64,000 nt of DNA from NCBI GenBank assembly GCA_012295275.1, contig CM022678.1, positions 19,645,056-19,709,055 of the forward strand, read 5' to 3'. A program made the translations under genes and the position numbers. This document shows, piece by piece, positions 12,214 to 24,874 of this stretch. The stretch's first letter is position 1; the number at the start of each line of letters is the position of its first letter. Under the pieces are notes generated by a model, which searched no databases, had not been told where the DNA came from, and saw nothing but the letters and a program-made list of their open reading frames with translations. The stretch is from Chrysomallon squamiferum (lineage: Eukaryota > Mollusca > Gastropoda > Neomphalida > Peltospiridae).

Positions 12214-12583
12214 GCTACACTGACAAACATTACCTGTGTGTTTCATTACCTACACTGTGGTCACTGGGATACACAAGTCTCACACACACACACACACACA
12301 CACACAGACAGCTACACTGACAAACATTACCTGGGTGTTTCATTACCTACACTGTGGTCACTGGGATACACAAGTCTCACACACACACACACACACAGAC
12401 AGCTACACTGACAAACATTACCTGGGTGTTTCATTACCTACACATTGGTCACTGGGATACACAAGTCTCACACACTCACACACACACACACACAGACAGC
12501 ACACACAAACACAGACAGCACACACTGACAAACATTACCTGTCTGTTTCATTACCTACACTGTGGTCACTGGGATACACAAGT

Positions 12584-12630
<47 letters not shown>
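11040..12630. repeat. Composite array: about 65-bp unique module alternating with (CA)n
   Basis: About twelve copies of a module containing 'GACAGCTACACTGACAAAC', 'ATTACCTGTGTGTTTC' and 'CATTACCTACACAGTGGTC' are separated by CA runs of 15-50 bp. Some copies add 'CTGGGATACACAAGTCTC'. On the minus strand every full module has two donor-like strings, CACACAG|GTAATG and GTGTAG|GTAATG. Open frames across it are Thr-His repeats from CA. No gene is visible. Confidence 0.9.
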
Positions 12631-12633
<3 letters not shown>

Positions 12634-12639
12634 TTAAAC

Positions 12640-13745
12640 CAAATACGTTTTTACTTATGATTTAATGGGCTGTATATATTTATATATATATATAATAGAA
12701 TTATTAAGTGTTGAATTTCGTTGTGCTAAAGATAATGTAATTTATTTCTTTTTATTGAATAAAATGAATAGTTATTATGTTATTCAAAATGTTATTACAT
12801 TATTCATATGGTATGTTAAATATATTATATTATACGTTAATAGGTCGTTTATGTAATTAAATTGTATATAATGAATTTCTTTATGTTAAAATAATTTAAT
12901 TTACTGTTATTTATGAAACAAAAGTAATATGGTTAGTATGTTATTTGTATACACGTCAAGCTAAATGTATTATAAAGACTCTATTTTAACAGCCAGTTCA
13001 TATAATAAAATTACATATTTAATCAGTGTGTTAAAATAATATAATTTATTTATTGAAATAAATTAATAATGTCAGTTTAAAAGAAATCTGTGTTACTCAT
13101 ATACATGTTTTATACTAAATATATTTCACCTACATTTTAATAGACAGTTCACATAATAAAATAATACACTGAATTTCACTGTGTTGATATAAATTACTTT
13201 TATTTATTGAACAAAATTAATTTTGTTTAGTTAAAAAAAAACAAAAAAAAAAAACACTGTTATTTATATACTCACTACATTATATACTAAATTTGTCACA
13301 TAATCAAAATAATATAATAGTGAATTTCATTATGTTAAAATAATGTCATTTACTTTTATTTATTAAACAAAGTTAATATTGTTGTTGTTATTCATATACA
13401 CATATTATACTAAATATATTCTACTATGTTTTAATAGAACGTTATATAATAAAATTTAATAACTAACAAAAAATTACATATTTAATTTCATTGTATTAAA
13501 GTATTATAATTCACTTTTATTTATTAAACAAAAGTATAGTTTGTCATAAAAAAGCTATGTTATTGATATGCATGTTATAACATTTTAACAGAAAATTCAT
13601 ATTCTAAAAATTACTTACTGAATAACATAATGCTAAAATATGCATGTTATACTATGTATTACATTTTTAACAGAAAATTCATATAATTAAAAATTACTTA
13701 TTAATAAAATTATGCTAAAATAATGTAATTAATTTTATTTATTAA
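12640..13745. repeat. Degenerate satellite, about 130-160-bp unit, about 6-7 copies
   Basis: The phrase 'AACAGNNAGTTCATATAATAAAATTA' recurs near 12990, 13140, 13433, 13586 and 13670 in diverged form, with 'TTTTATTTATTGAACAAA' and 'CATATACATGTTATACTAAA' between. The sequence is very AT-rich, with no coding signal. Confidence 0.65.
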
Positions 13746-14829
13746 TCAATCAATGAAAAACCAGCCAAACTAACGAATGCTCAATGTCACATCAATGTAT
13801 TTTAGTTTTACTGTCTGTGAGATTCTTTTTCTAGACAAAAAAAAACCTAGTGTCTCCATATTCTGTTTATATTTTTCATTTTTATTTCAAAAATTTTAAT
13901 GATAAAGAATACCTCATCCCTGTAGAGACATGATCCTAGGACCCATCGTTTGTCAACTGCACCAACAAGTTGCTTGTTATTAGGAAAGAAAAGAAAACTT
14001 TATTGTTAGTAAAGGTTTAGTATTAATTTACTAAATTTAATCATTACGGAATTGTTGTATGGTTTTTATTTCCAAAATATTTATATGAAATGTTATAAAA
14101 GAAAAGACAAGAAAATTGCAACACTTTATTGTTAGTAAAGATTTAGTGTTCAAGTATATTTTTGACATTGTTATGTTGTTCTGATTATTATTATTATTTT
14201 GCTATTACTATCATCATCATCGTCATTGTCATCATGATTATAATAATAAAACATAAATTACAAAGATTATAACAGTATTAAATTATTTTCTCAATTATAT
14301 CAAATGCTCTTAAAAGACTGGGTGCTACCACACCCTTTTGGCACAAGGCCACAATCACTGCATAACAGATTTTTCTGACCTCCACACACAGAAGAGCTGA
14401 CCTCTGGCGATGCCCCCCCCACACACACCCTGTTTTTGCTGCAGTGGTGGAAACAAAACAACATATTGCAGAACTTTGGGCAACTCCTGGTAACCATCAC
14501 CAGCAACCTAGACTTGCTAAAGTCAAAACTGAAAAATTATTAAATATGTACCAAAACTATTTATATATATATATATATATATATATTTGTTTTTTCTTTT
14601 CTATTCTTTTCTTTTTACATATCCTTTTAAAGATGGTGTGTATAATTTTAACATCATGATAACATTTAGTGACCATTGTAATGGTCATGACATTGTCTTT
14701 GTCTGTATCTAGAGTGACCACTTCAGTGGTCAAATGGTTTTATTTACAGTCGATGATGAAGTGCATCATGTTTTCATTTGTGATGTCAGAGGAGTGTAAA
14801 TTTCTACTACAGTTCAAATTTCAGCTGTC
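13746..14829. other. Mostly unique spacer with paired hairpins
   Basis: Unique AT-rich sequence. A less AT-rich block at 14310-14480 shows no gene that I can support. Two perfect short hairpins built on TGACCA lie at 14670-14687 and 14715-14732. (AT)n occupies 14561-14586. Confidence 0.45.
14670..14732. other. Two adjacent perfect hairpins sharing a TGACCA core
   Basis: 14670-14687 reads TGACCATT-GT-AATGGTCA (8-bp arms, 2-nt loop). 14715-14732 reads TGACCAC-TTCA-GTGGTCA (7-bp arms, 4-nt loop). TGACC half-sites are nuclear-receptor-like, so an inverted-repeat binding site is possible. This is inference from symmetry only. Confidence 0.4.
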
Positions 14830-15115
14830 CTAGTTTGTACTGAATGTATCATTGAATCAGTTGTATCATAGTTTGTAACTGAATGTATCACTGAATCAGT
14901 TGTATCATAATTTGTAACTGAATGTATCACTGAATCAGTTGTATCATAGTTTGTACTGAATGTATACAGAATCAGTTGTATCATAATTTGTAACTGAATA
15001 TATCATTCAATCAGTTGTATCATAATTTGTAACTGAATATATCATTCAATCAGTTGTATCATAGTTTGTACTGAATGTATCACTGAATCAGCTGTATCAT
15101 AGTATCATTCATACA
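14830..15115. repeat. Minisatellite, about 37-bp unit, about 7 copies
   Basis: The unit contains 'AGTTTGTAACTGAATGTATC' and 'ACTGAATCAGTTGTATCAT'. Copies are well conserved. No gene overlaps. Confidence 0.85.
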
Positions 15116-15419
15116 AGTAGTTATCAATTGTAAAGTATCATATACTGTATTTGCTGTATCAATTTTATCTAGTTGTAACATTTGTAATATTAAAAACAAC
15201 AGTTGTATCATTATCATTTATTATAATTATTATCTGTATCAGTTATATAATAATTGTATCATTTATCATGTTCATTATACATATCAGTTGTGTCACATAT
15301 GTATTATACACATTTTATCACTTCATCATTTGAACTGAATTCATCACAACTTTATTATCAGATTATACTGAATTTATCATTTATCACATCATCCTATCTA
15401 TATAAATATATAGTATCTA

Positions 15420-15645
<226 letters not shown>

Positions 15646-15646
15646 A

Positions 15647-16026
15647 TTCACCTTTGGGTCATCAATAATAAAACAGCTAATAAAAGTAAAATTAATGGAC
15701 ACTAAATTTTATATTATCTTTATGTCACCTTTTTCTGCCAGGTTTTAGGGCAGTTAATCATTACAGCCCAGAGACAAACATTATTTTTTTAATTTTTTTT
15801 TTTTTTAAATACATTCAAACGGAAACCAGGCAATGATTAAAAAAAAAATCTATGTGTAAAAGTGCAGTAATGAAAAGATATTGCTAAAGTACAAGTATTG
15901 ATTACTTCTGCTGGCTGTTGAACCGGAAATGCGTGCATGTGTTTGAGACGTGATATTTCGAAGAAAAACAAAATGAAGCAGAAGAAAAGAACGAATCAGG
16001 ATAATAATCATTTGTAGGGTTTTATT
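15647..16026. other. Unique spacer, nothing seen
   Basis: AT-rich unique sequence with T- and A-runs. No coding or splice pattern stands out. Confidence 0.4.
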
Positions 16027-16033
16027 AGTGTGT

Positions 16034-16074
<41 letters not shown>

Positions 16075-16420
16075 CACATCCATATATGTGTCGGTTCATG
16101 TGTCTGCATGTATGTATGTGTGTATATGTGTGTTTGTGTTTGTGTGTGTGTCTGTGTGTGTACGTGTATATTTGTATGTATGTGTGTCTTCACATCTGTG
16201 TATGTGTATGTTTCTGCATGTATATATATATATTTGTGTGCATGTGTGTGTGTTCATCTGTGTATATGAATGTGTCAGTGTGAATATATGTATATATATG
16301 CATATGTGTATGTTCATGTGTGTTTTTGTATAAATGTATGCATGTATATACATGTATAGTGTGTATTAATGTGTATGAGTAGTTATGCATGTGCATGTGT
16401 GTAAGTGTCTTCTTGTGTAT
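16027..16420. repeat. Degenerate (TG)n/(TATG)n tract
   Basis: TG dinucleotides interspersed with ATG and TATATA over about 390 bp, an old purine/pyrimidine-alternating tract. All frames are open because of composition. Confidence 0.9.
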
Positions 16421-17457
<1,037 letters not shown>

Positions 17458-17569
17458 TTAAAATTAAAACAGCTAACAAAACAATAACAAAATGAAAGAA
17501 ATCAATTTTTTTGAAGTTCTTTTTTTTTTTCCTTCTTGCAAATGACTTAAAATACAACTAAATTAAAGC

Positions 17570-17582
17570 GTTGCCTAGCAAC
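17570..17582. promoter_or_regulatory. RFX X-box palindrome, second copy
   Basis: GTTGCCTAGCAAC is the exact reverse complement of the motif at 10954-10966 and lies in unique, less AT-rich sequence. No nearby transcript start is evident. Confidence 0.35.
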
Positions 17583-17689
17583 TGACTCTGACATCATCTA
17601 TTATGTAGAGAGTTTGACAGGGATCAGGAAGTGGAATTCTCTTTTCAAATGTCAAAAAAAAACCCAGGAACAGTTGAGAACAGACAGCG

Positions 17690-17860
17690 TGTGTGTGGGC
17701 AGCAAGTGTGTGTGGTGTTTGTGCATGGGTGCTTGGACAGGGTGTGGTGTTTGTGCATGGGTGGTTGGACAGGGTGTGGTGTTTGTGGAAGAGGGTGGTG
17801 TGTGATGTGTGTGTGTATGTTTATATATGTGTTTGTGTGTATGTGTTCCTGTCTTTGATT
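17690..17860. repeat. GT-rich minisatellite, about 33-bp unit, 2-3 copies
   Basis: The unit 'GGTGTGGTGTTTGTGCATGG' plus 'GTGNTTGGACA' is repeated two to three times and grades into TATGTGT repeats. Confidence 0.6.
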
Positions 17861-17889
17861 GTGTCCACACATATTTTGTGATTATTTCC

Positions 17890-18236
17890 AAATTTACACC
17901 AGCTGTAATTATTATTATTATCTTTTTTTATCTTCTTTTTTTATTTGATATAGTCATGAAAGATACAATTAATTTATTTTGCACATTCTCTGATAAATTA
18001 CACAAAATATATTTTTTTAAACTTGATGAATTTGTTTTGCCACAAAAATCATAATGAACTCAGTCTGTGAAGAAATTTGTTCCTGACGAACAAAAAGAAG
18101 AAATTATAAAACTGTTCTCAGTTCTCTTCATACATCAACAACAACAAAGTAACATTCCTCATATTAATGTATAATAATTCATAATACAAACCTGTAACAC
18201 AAAATCCTGTATCTAACAAATCATGCCTTATAATCT
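17890..18236. other. Unique AT-rich spacer, nothing seen
   Basis: AT-rich sequence without coding or repeat structure worth naming. Confidence 0.35.
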
Positions 18237-18588
18237 ACCTACCTATAGGTTTACATCTCTCTATCTATCCATCAGCCTATCTATCTATCTATCTCTCTAT
18301 CTATCTATCTGTCTGGCTGTCTGTCTGTCTGTCTATCTATCAATCTATTTGTCATCTACCTCTATCTATCTGTCTGTCTATCTATCTATCTATCTATCAT
18401 CTATTTGTCATCTATCTATCTTTATATATATATATATATATATATGCCTATCTATCTAACTATCTACATATGTATGTATATATCTACCTATGCATATAAT
18501 CTATTTATTCTGTCTATCTATTGATCTACTGATCTATCAATCTAATCTATCTATCTATCATCTATATCTATAAATATATCTATATCTG

Positions 18589-18624
<36 letters not shown>

Positions 18625-18635
18625 TATATATATAT
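18237..18635. repeat. (ATCT)n tetranucleotide tract with (TA)n
   Basis: ATCT/GTCT tetramers with interruptions and two (TA)n blocks (18423-18446 and 18611-18635). Confidence 0.93.
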
Positions 18636-18960
18636 TTTCACACCCATACACACACATCCATCCACACAGAAACATACATGTGTATATGCATCCTATCCTC
18701 ACATACCCTATTTCTCTCATATCTTATCACTAACATATTCTCTCTCTGATTAAATCTTATTTTCTATACATGTACACATCTGTTTTTTATATATCTATAT
18801 ACTGTGATTATGTGTGTATGTGTGTATGTGTCTATCCACATCAAATACCCCATCAATTCCTTTAATTCATAAAAATATTATTATTCTAAATATGACTTGA
18901 CATAAACACACATCCATCTGATACATTCATTCTCTGTAACATACATCTACTGAAACAGAG
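18636..18960. other. Unique spacer, nothing seen
   Basis: AT-rich unique DNA with short CA and TCTC clusters. No gene seen. Confidence 0.35.
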
Positions 18961-18989
18961 ATGATCAATTATATACATCTATGTATATT

Positions 18990-19223
18990 CGTTTGTGTGT
19001 GTGTGTGTAAACACATATACACACACACACACACATACATATATAAATGTATATATAGATATATATGTGTGTGTGTCTATATACAGATAGATAGACAGAT
19101 AGACAGATAGATAGATAGATAGACAGATAGATAGATAGATAGACAGATAGATAGATATTTGCTCTCCTATGTCAGAATGGTACAGTCCTAGTGGTGTGTG
19201 TGTGTATATATATATATACATAT

Positions 19224-19256
<33 letters not shown>

Positions 19257-19270
19257 CAAATAGATAGATA
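18990..19270. repeat. (GT)n, (CA)n and (GATA)n tracts
   Basis: Compound tract: GT then CA at 18994-19036, GATA/GACA tetramers at 19082-19155 and again at 19226-19272. Confidence 0.9.
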
Positions 19271-19310
19271 GATATTTGCTCTCCTACGTCAGAATGGTAC
19301 AGTCCTAGTT
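19156..19310. repeat. Direct repeat of a 37-bp unique sequence next to GATA tracts
   Basis: The phrase starting TTTGCTCTCCTAYGTCAGAA and ending GGTACAGTCCTAGT occurs at about 19156-19192 and 19274-19309, each right after a GATA run. A local duplication of about 118 bp explains it. Confidence 0.75.
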
Positions 19311-19560
19311 AACGAGGTTCTCGGGCACCAGTGCAGTGTAATATGCAGGCAGTGACCGGCCACACAATCAATACAGGCTGAGCTTGTAGCCGATGCACAC
19401 ATAATGCAACCAAAATAGCATCATGGAGTCTATTGACCACACGCCCAACAGATCAATATTTGTGTGTACAAGTTTAACATTGATTTGTGGCGTGTATTCA
19501 AATTCACTGACAGCCCTGTGTGCACTGGTCAGTTGGGTTAAAGGTCACACTGTTGTGTTG
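19311..19560. other. Unique, less AT-rich block, no gene seen
   Basis: Balanced composition with several CpG and CA/TG words. No open frame or splice pattern that I can support. It could be a regulatory segment or an old transposon fragment. Confidence 0.3.
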
Positions 19561-19568
19561 TGTGTTTT

Positions 19569-19569
<1 letters not shown>

Positions 19570-19642
<73 letters not shown>

Positions 19643-19900
19643 TACATACATACATACATATATATATATATATGTATCTATGTATGTATGTATGTATATT
19701 TATATGTATATGTATATGTAATTTTTTATGAATGTATAAATTTGTATATATATATATATAGATAGATGTTTGTACATGTATTTGTATCTATGTGTATATT
19801 TGTGTGTGTGTGTGTGAGTGTGTGTCTGAGTATATTTATATATATATTTGTGTGTGTGTGTGTGTGTGTGTGCGCATGCAAGTATATGTATGTATGTGAG
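19570..19900. repeat. (AT)n with TATG and GT tracts
   Basis: Nearly continuous AT dinucleotides from 19570 to about 19680, then TATG and GT runs. Confidence 0.93.
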
Positions 19901-21430
19901 GGACTGTATGTATGTTCGTGTTTGTGTTTTTGTTTTTAAATACACATATATTAGTGTATGTGTGTGTAAGATATATATATGTATACACTGATACAGTTAT
20001 ATCCATACCATATATCTACTGACATACATGTATGAATATACTGATATGTGTTTCTGTGGATGTTTATATTAAATTATATTTTAAAAAAATAGTCTAAAAC
20101 TTCTGTCTCAAAAATACTGATACTCTCTTAGTTTAGTAGATTCCATATCATAAAAGTATGTCTTAAAAGCAGTCATAGTTATACATACCAAATTTATAAT
20201 GATACAGAAGTAATCATGCAGTGTTGTATCAATATTTCTGTGTTAAACATTTGATATAATTAAAAGTGTAAGTTAGTATTATACTATATTTTATGAATGG
20301 TTTGGGTTATGAGCTAAAAACATGATACACACATTAAAATAAATAAATAAATACATAAATAAATAAATATTTAAAAATTTAAACAAGAACGTTTAATTCA
20401 AATTTTGATAACATAACAAGAACTTTTTAAGTGCTTGGGAATAACTCATTATTTGTAAATATTAATTTATTTATTTATTCATTATTTATACTCTTAAAAT
20501 TAATAAGAAGACAGCAAATAACAAAGAAGAATTTTATGTGTGAATTTCAAAATTTCAATGTGACAAATATTTCTCAGAAGAACCAATTAGAATCTTGTAA
20601 AGACATATTTGGACAGAAAAGAATGTACTGCATATACTTTATACTTACTTACATAGGGCATATCAATAAAATAAAAAATTAGATAATATATGTTTATTAA
20701 AAATGAATCTTCGTTTTTGTTTTATTTAATGACAGCCTTCATAATAAAAGACAATTTGAAGAGAAGAGAATATAAAGAAAAGCTTCCAACAACCTTTTCA
20801 CTTCACTCATGAAAGTGAACACACATAACAATAATAATAAAACACAAAAGGAAAATATTTATATTGTTTTATTTCTGTATTTTTAACATCTTCTTCTTCT
20901 CCATATAATACAGAAACTTTCAGTTTATCATCAATAATATATATTTAACATATTTCCACCTACTTTTTTCAGTTTTAATGTGCCTGCCTAGAATTTTTTA
21001 TTTTATTTTTTATTTTATTTCCTATCTCCTTCAGTTACTGTTGTGCAAACCTCCATCTCCTATTAAATTTGTCTTTTTCTCCTATCATTGTTTTGTCTTG
21101 TCCTTCTGTTATGGGTTTGTACGCCTCTTTTTTCTACCAGTTTTGTGTGTCTCTTTTTACCATTACTTTTTTTTATTATTTTTTTTATTATTATTATTTT
21201 TTTAATTACTGATTTGTTTTTCCTATCACTGTTTTGTGCATCTTCTAATCATTTTACTGTCTTCTTCTCCTGTTGTTGTTTTGTGTGACAAACTGTTAAA
21301 CTACAAAATGGTTTCACTGTTCCTGCTCCCAGACTGTTTAGTAATTTCATGGACAGCCATTTTACTGAGTGACTCACTTCAACCCATCAAATAATCTATC
21401 ACAGAATGTGCATTATGATACAAGAAAAAA
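19901..21430. other. Unique AT-rich spacer, no gene seen
   Basis: AT-rich sequence with short AAAT and TTATT runs and a pyrimidine-rich segment at 20975-21290. No recognisable gene on either strand. Confidence 0.4.
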
Positions 21431-21433
21431 ACT

Positions 21434-21494
<61 letters not shown>

Positions 21495-21545
21495 TAATAA
21501 TAATAATAAAATAATAATAATAATGATAATAATAATAATAAAATA

Positions 21546-21627
<82 letters not shown>
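21434..21627. repeat. (AAT)n grading into (AATGAT)n
   Basis: AAT triplets with ATG interruptions that become a regular AATGAT hexamer at about 21565-21615. Confidence 0.95.
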
Positions 21628-22230
21628 GTTATTCAGTTCAAGATAACAATTTATTAACAACAGAAAATAATTTATCATTCAATAAACAAAATGTTTTCAA
21701 AATAATTAATATGAAACAGCATGAATAGATTGCATCTCTTTAAAACTGTTTTTTTCCAGTTTCTTTTCAATCTTCATTACAAACAGGAGGAATAACCTAC
21801 TGAGTTTCCTATATTTATAAAGAATCACAAGTTATCTTTCCTTACTTCACATTAAAAAGAAAAAAATAATAATAATAAAATAAAAATCACTGGTGATTTT
21901 TCCCAGTCCTGCTATTAGTATTAATCATAACAACAGAGAACCTATCTTTTTCCAGTTCAAACTTGAGATCAATTTTGTCAAGAAGTTTTTCATTTCACCT
22001 TGTATCAGAAATCAGTTTGTTCCAGCTCATTTAAACTTCCTCCCAGAAAAAAACAACCAAATTTAAACTTCACCTCCTTCACAATCAATGCATCTTTCCC
22101 AATTCTTTTAAAGAACAAATCTTTTTTTTTTACCCCAAAACTTCATATTACTAACATGTTTTTCCACTTCTTTCAAGTTCACATAATTTTTTTTTCAATT
22201 ATAAAATTCACATCATAGAGAAACCTTTGG
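21628..22230. other. Unique AT-rich spacer downstream of BLOC1S5
   Basis: AT-rich sequence. The right part may contain 3' untranslated sequence of the minus-strand BLOC1S5 gene. Nothing else is seen. Confidence 0.35.
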
Positions 22231-22231
22231 A

Positions 22232-22262
22232 TTTATTTTAATTTTATATCTATTTATTTATT
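22232..22262 (-). terminator. BLOC1S5: Candidate polyadenylation signals for BLOC1S5
   Basis: On the minus strand AATAAA occurs at 22253-22258, 22257-22262 and 22232-22237, about 45-75 nt after the stop codon at 22308-22310. The first usable one would give a short 3' UTR. Because TTTA repeats are common here, chance matches are possible. Confidence 0.45.
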
Positions 22263-22307
22263 TATATATTTGTTTTGTTTTTGAGTTTTTTCATTTTAAT
22301 TTTTTAA

Positions 22308-22478
22308 TCACAAAGCATCAAGAGCTTTCTTTTCCACTTCGGCGAACTGTCTCTCAATGGCTGACACTTTGTTTCTGAATTCATCGTCCACCGCAGCGCT
22401 TTTCTCACACTGCTGCTGCATGAAGTCTGACCACTGCACACTTCGCTTCTCCCTCTGTGTCTGCAGAAACTCGGACTT
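22308..22478 (-). CDS. BLOC1S5: BLOC1S5 (Muted) exon 5, C-terminal coding exon
   Basis: BLOC1S5 is a small coiled-coil subunit of BLOC-1, a cytosolic complex that sorts cargo to lysosome-related organelles. This exon holds 56 codons plus TGA. It begins KSEFLQ and carries the family's most recognisable part, QWSDFM followed by a charged helix to the stop, matching the C-terminal QWDNFM region of vertebrate Muted. The acceptor is TTCACACAG with first base at 22478, phase 0. The helix is rich in E, K, Q and A, consistent with a coiled coil. Next exon upstream: 23406-23461. Confidence 0.85.
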   Translation of the reverse strand, partial: KSEFLQTQREKRSVQWSDFMQQQCEKSAAVDDEFRNKVSAIERQFAEVEKKALDAL

Positions 22479-22547
22479 CTGTGTGAATAAAACATGAAAA
22501 TCTCACACTTAATTATATATAAATATATATAGCAATATCCATATGTG

Positions 22548-22559
22548 TGTGTGTCTGTC

Positions 22560-22621
<62 letters not shown>

Positions 22622-22643
22622 CTTTACACACATAAACACATCC

Positions 22644-22700
<57 letters not shown>

Positions 22701-22753
22701 GGTATGTTTGGGTATATATATATATATATTCACAGGTATCCAGACATCCATCC

Positions 22754-22784
<31 letters not shown>

Positions 22785-22785
22785 G
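22548..22785. repeat. Compound microsatellite in BLOC1S5 intron 4
   Basis: (TC)n, (TA)n, (GT)n and (TA)n follow one another at 22567-22590, 22597-22621, 22661-22697 and 22757-22784. The remainder of the intron (22790-23405) is unique apart from (GT)n at 23311-23353. Confidence 0.93.
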
Positions 22786-23314
22786 CTCTAGTTTCAGTTT
22801 CATAATCAAACAGACAGAAACTGTGCATCCGGCATCTCCTTATTATCACAGTCGTACTTCATTATGTTTAAACAGTTCTTCATCAATTCATGAACTCACA
22901 ATTTAACTCACAGTTCTACTACTCAAACGAGTATGTTTATTAACTCAAAATTCTAGTCATTCTTATCAGCTCAGAGTAATACTCATATGAGTGTTTTTTG
23001 TCAACTCAAATTCCTACTCACATTAGTGAGTGCATCAACTGACACACATATCAACAATTATTTTCTATCAATATCGCTTCAAATAAGTCATGGAAGTAGT
23101 TCATTCTAACCAACTCAAAAGAAATGTGTTTATCCATTCACATCAGTAGAGAATTAGTAGTTGTACAATTCATAATAATACTTATAACAACATTTACAAT
23201 AATATTCACAATCACACAAACATGTAATTCATGAATGGAGTTACAACTTTTCATTAAGCAAACCATTTTGTATGTACATGCCTATGTCTGTATGTGTGTG
23301 TTTATATGTGTGTG

Positions 23315-23355
<41 letters not shown>

Positions 23356-23405
23356 TTTTACAATTAGCAAGTCCTAGGTGACTTATACCTGTAATTAATT
23401 ATTAC

Positions 23406-23461
23406 CTGTGACTCAGTTTCCAGATTACAAATAGCTGAGCATCTCTCAGATGCATTCAAAG
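23406..23461 (-). CDS. BLOC1S5: BLOC1S5 exon 4
   Basis: The 56-nt exon encodes the end of one split codon plus 18 codons starting LNASERCSAI and ending ETESQ, which aligns with the central coiled coil of Muted (the ANDSVCRLQ region). Acceptor TTTTTCAG, donor CACAG|GTAATA. It enters in phase 1 and leaves in phase 0, matching its neighbours exactly. Confidence 0.8.
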
Positions 23462-24173
23462 CTGAAAAAAAAAATTAAAAAAAATGTATTTACTTTGATA
23501 AATTTGTTTTATTATTCCGTTAAATTTTTAGCTTTTTGTTGCCTGACAATGGACAAAAAAATAAATTAAAGGACATTAATTCAAGCTGCTGACAAAGAAA
23601 ACATATTTTTGTTTTTAAAAGGGACCAAGTTAGGGTAACCTGCTCTCAAGAAAAAAAAATACAGGAAATGAATCTGGATCCTGTTCAGTAGAATTTGCTC
23701 TCTGAAAAGCACTTGACATAATTGTTTCAGCTGTTCAATGGATTATCTATGAATAAATTTTCATCTGAATATTGCTTTAGAGATATCACCAAATGTATCA
23801 GAAGATTAGCTTTTTTATTCTGAAACTTCAATTCTTTTTGAAGATAAATATTATGTTTTTTTTTTTTATCCTTTATATTTTAACTCTTTTGAAAATATTA
23901 GTTATTTTTGCAGGTTATTTTATGAAGATAACATAATATTTTCCTCTCTCTTTTTATTTTTATTTTTATTTTTACATACAGTGAAGAGAAATAAAACATA
24001 CAACAAGGTTAATAAATAAAGTGACCAACTAAACAAATAAAAACGTGTTCTGTCCATGATAAAATTTATATATTCAGTTTTACTACAATGACCATATAAG
24101 TCAAACCTAAATCCAGGTTAAAAAGATTAATTAACATAAATAAAGAATGAATTTAAAAAAAAAAAAGTTTTAC

Positions 24174-24297
24174 TTGTGTTTTTGATGTCTGACAAACACT
24201 GTGATAAAACAGACATCAAATCGGGTAACATTCTGTCCATTGTCTGTACATTGTTCAGTGTGTCTGTCAGTCTGTCAATCTCTCTGTCTCCTCGTTT
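24174..24297 (-). CDS. BLOC1S5: BLOC1S5 exon 3, 5' boundary problematic
   Basis: The frame reads KRGDREIDRL, then an amphipathic helix with MLPDLMSVLSQCL, and ends DIKNT before donor ACAA|GTAAAA (last base 24174). KRG matches the conserved EKRG of Muted, so coding probably starts near 24297. However, the best acceptor (TGTTACAG, first exon base 24301) would put a G plus an in-frame TGA before AAA, one base out of register with exon 2. Either the assembly has a 1-nt insertion near 24300, or another pair of sites is used: donor 4 nt later in exon 2 (last base 24788) with acceptor ACGAG (first base 24290) restores the frame as FEVGDREI. A damaged gene cannot be excluded. Confidence 0.7.
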
Positions 24298-24399
24298 TCA
24301 CCTGTAACAAAAAGTAAAACATGTGCCATGAAAGTTTAGTTTATTTTATCTTTCTACAATCCTAGCTAAAAAAACTGGGTTAATGGCTCTGAATACATA

Positions 24400-24429
24400 T
24401 AGATAGGTAGATTATATAGATAGATAGAT

Positions 24430-24460
<31 letters not shown>

Positions 24461-24664
24461 TTTTACGTGTGTGTGTGTGTGTGTGTGTGTGTGTTCAAGA
24501 TAATAAGACCTGTTTGCTACAAATTCTCTAAAAAGTAGTTGTTATGAATTTAATAATTCAAAAGTATCAACAAAGTATGTGTTCACTTAGTTCAAAACTC
24601 ATCAATAACTTTTTTTTTTTTTTTTTCAAATTTCTTTTCTTTCTTTTCTTTTATTCTTTTTTTT

Positions 24665-24714
<50 letters not shown>

Positions 24715-24720
24715 TCTATA
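24400..24720. repeat. (GATA)n, (GT)n, T-run and (CA)n tracts in BLOC1S5 intron 2
   Basis: GATA at about 24415-24460, GT at 24471-24494, T-rich at 24610-24670, CA at 24672-24710. The last two lie in the intron between exons 2 and 3. Confidence 0.92.
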
Positions 24721-24791
24721 TAATCTTTTAGTTTTGTTTTTCTTTTTTTTTTTTATTTTTTGGGTCAAGGTATTTGGTGTCAGTTACCTAC

Positions 24792-24874
24792 TTCAAATTC
24801 TTTGACAAAATAGTTTGTGTGACCTTGAATGATTGGCCTGTGATCAAACAGACGGGCGTGAAGCACAGTTATAT
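24792..24874 (-). CDS. BLOC1S5: BLOC1S5 exon 2
   Basis: The exon encodes the end of a split codon plus 27 codons containing LHARLFDHRPIIQGHT and NYFVKEFE. DHRP..IQG..YFVKEFE is the signature stretch of Muted proteins, so identification is firm. Acceptor TTGTTTTCAG with first base at 24874 (phase 1), donor GAA|GTAGGT with last base 24792 (phase 0). The acceptor lies at the edge of a 13-copy minisatellite that repeats the acceptor itself. Confidence 0.88.

Noticed and set aside
9880-12630. CRISPR-like array
   Set aside because: Regular repeats are present, but spacers are not unique and the DNA is eukaryotic; these are minisatellites.
11018-12665. Thr-His repeat open frames in all plus-strand frames
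   Set aside because: They are caused by (CA)n plus a repeated 65-bp module; no independent coding evidence.
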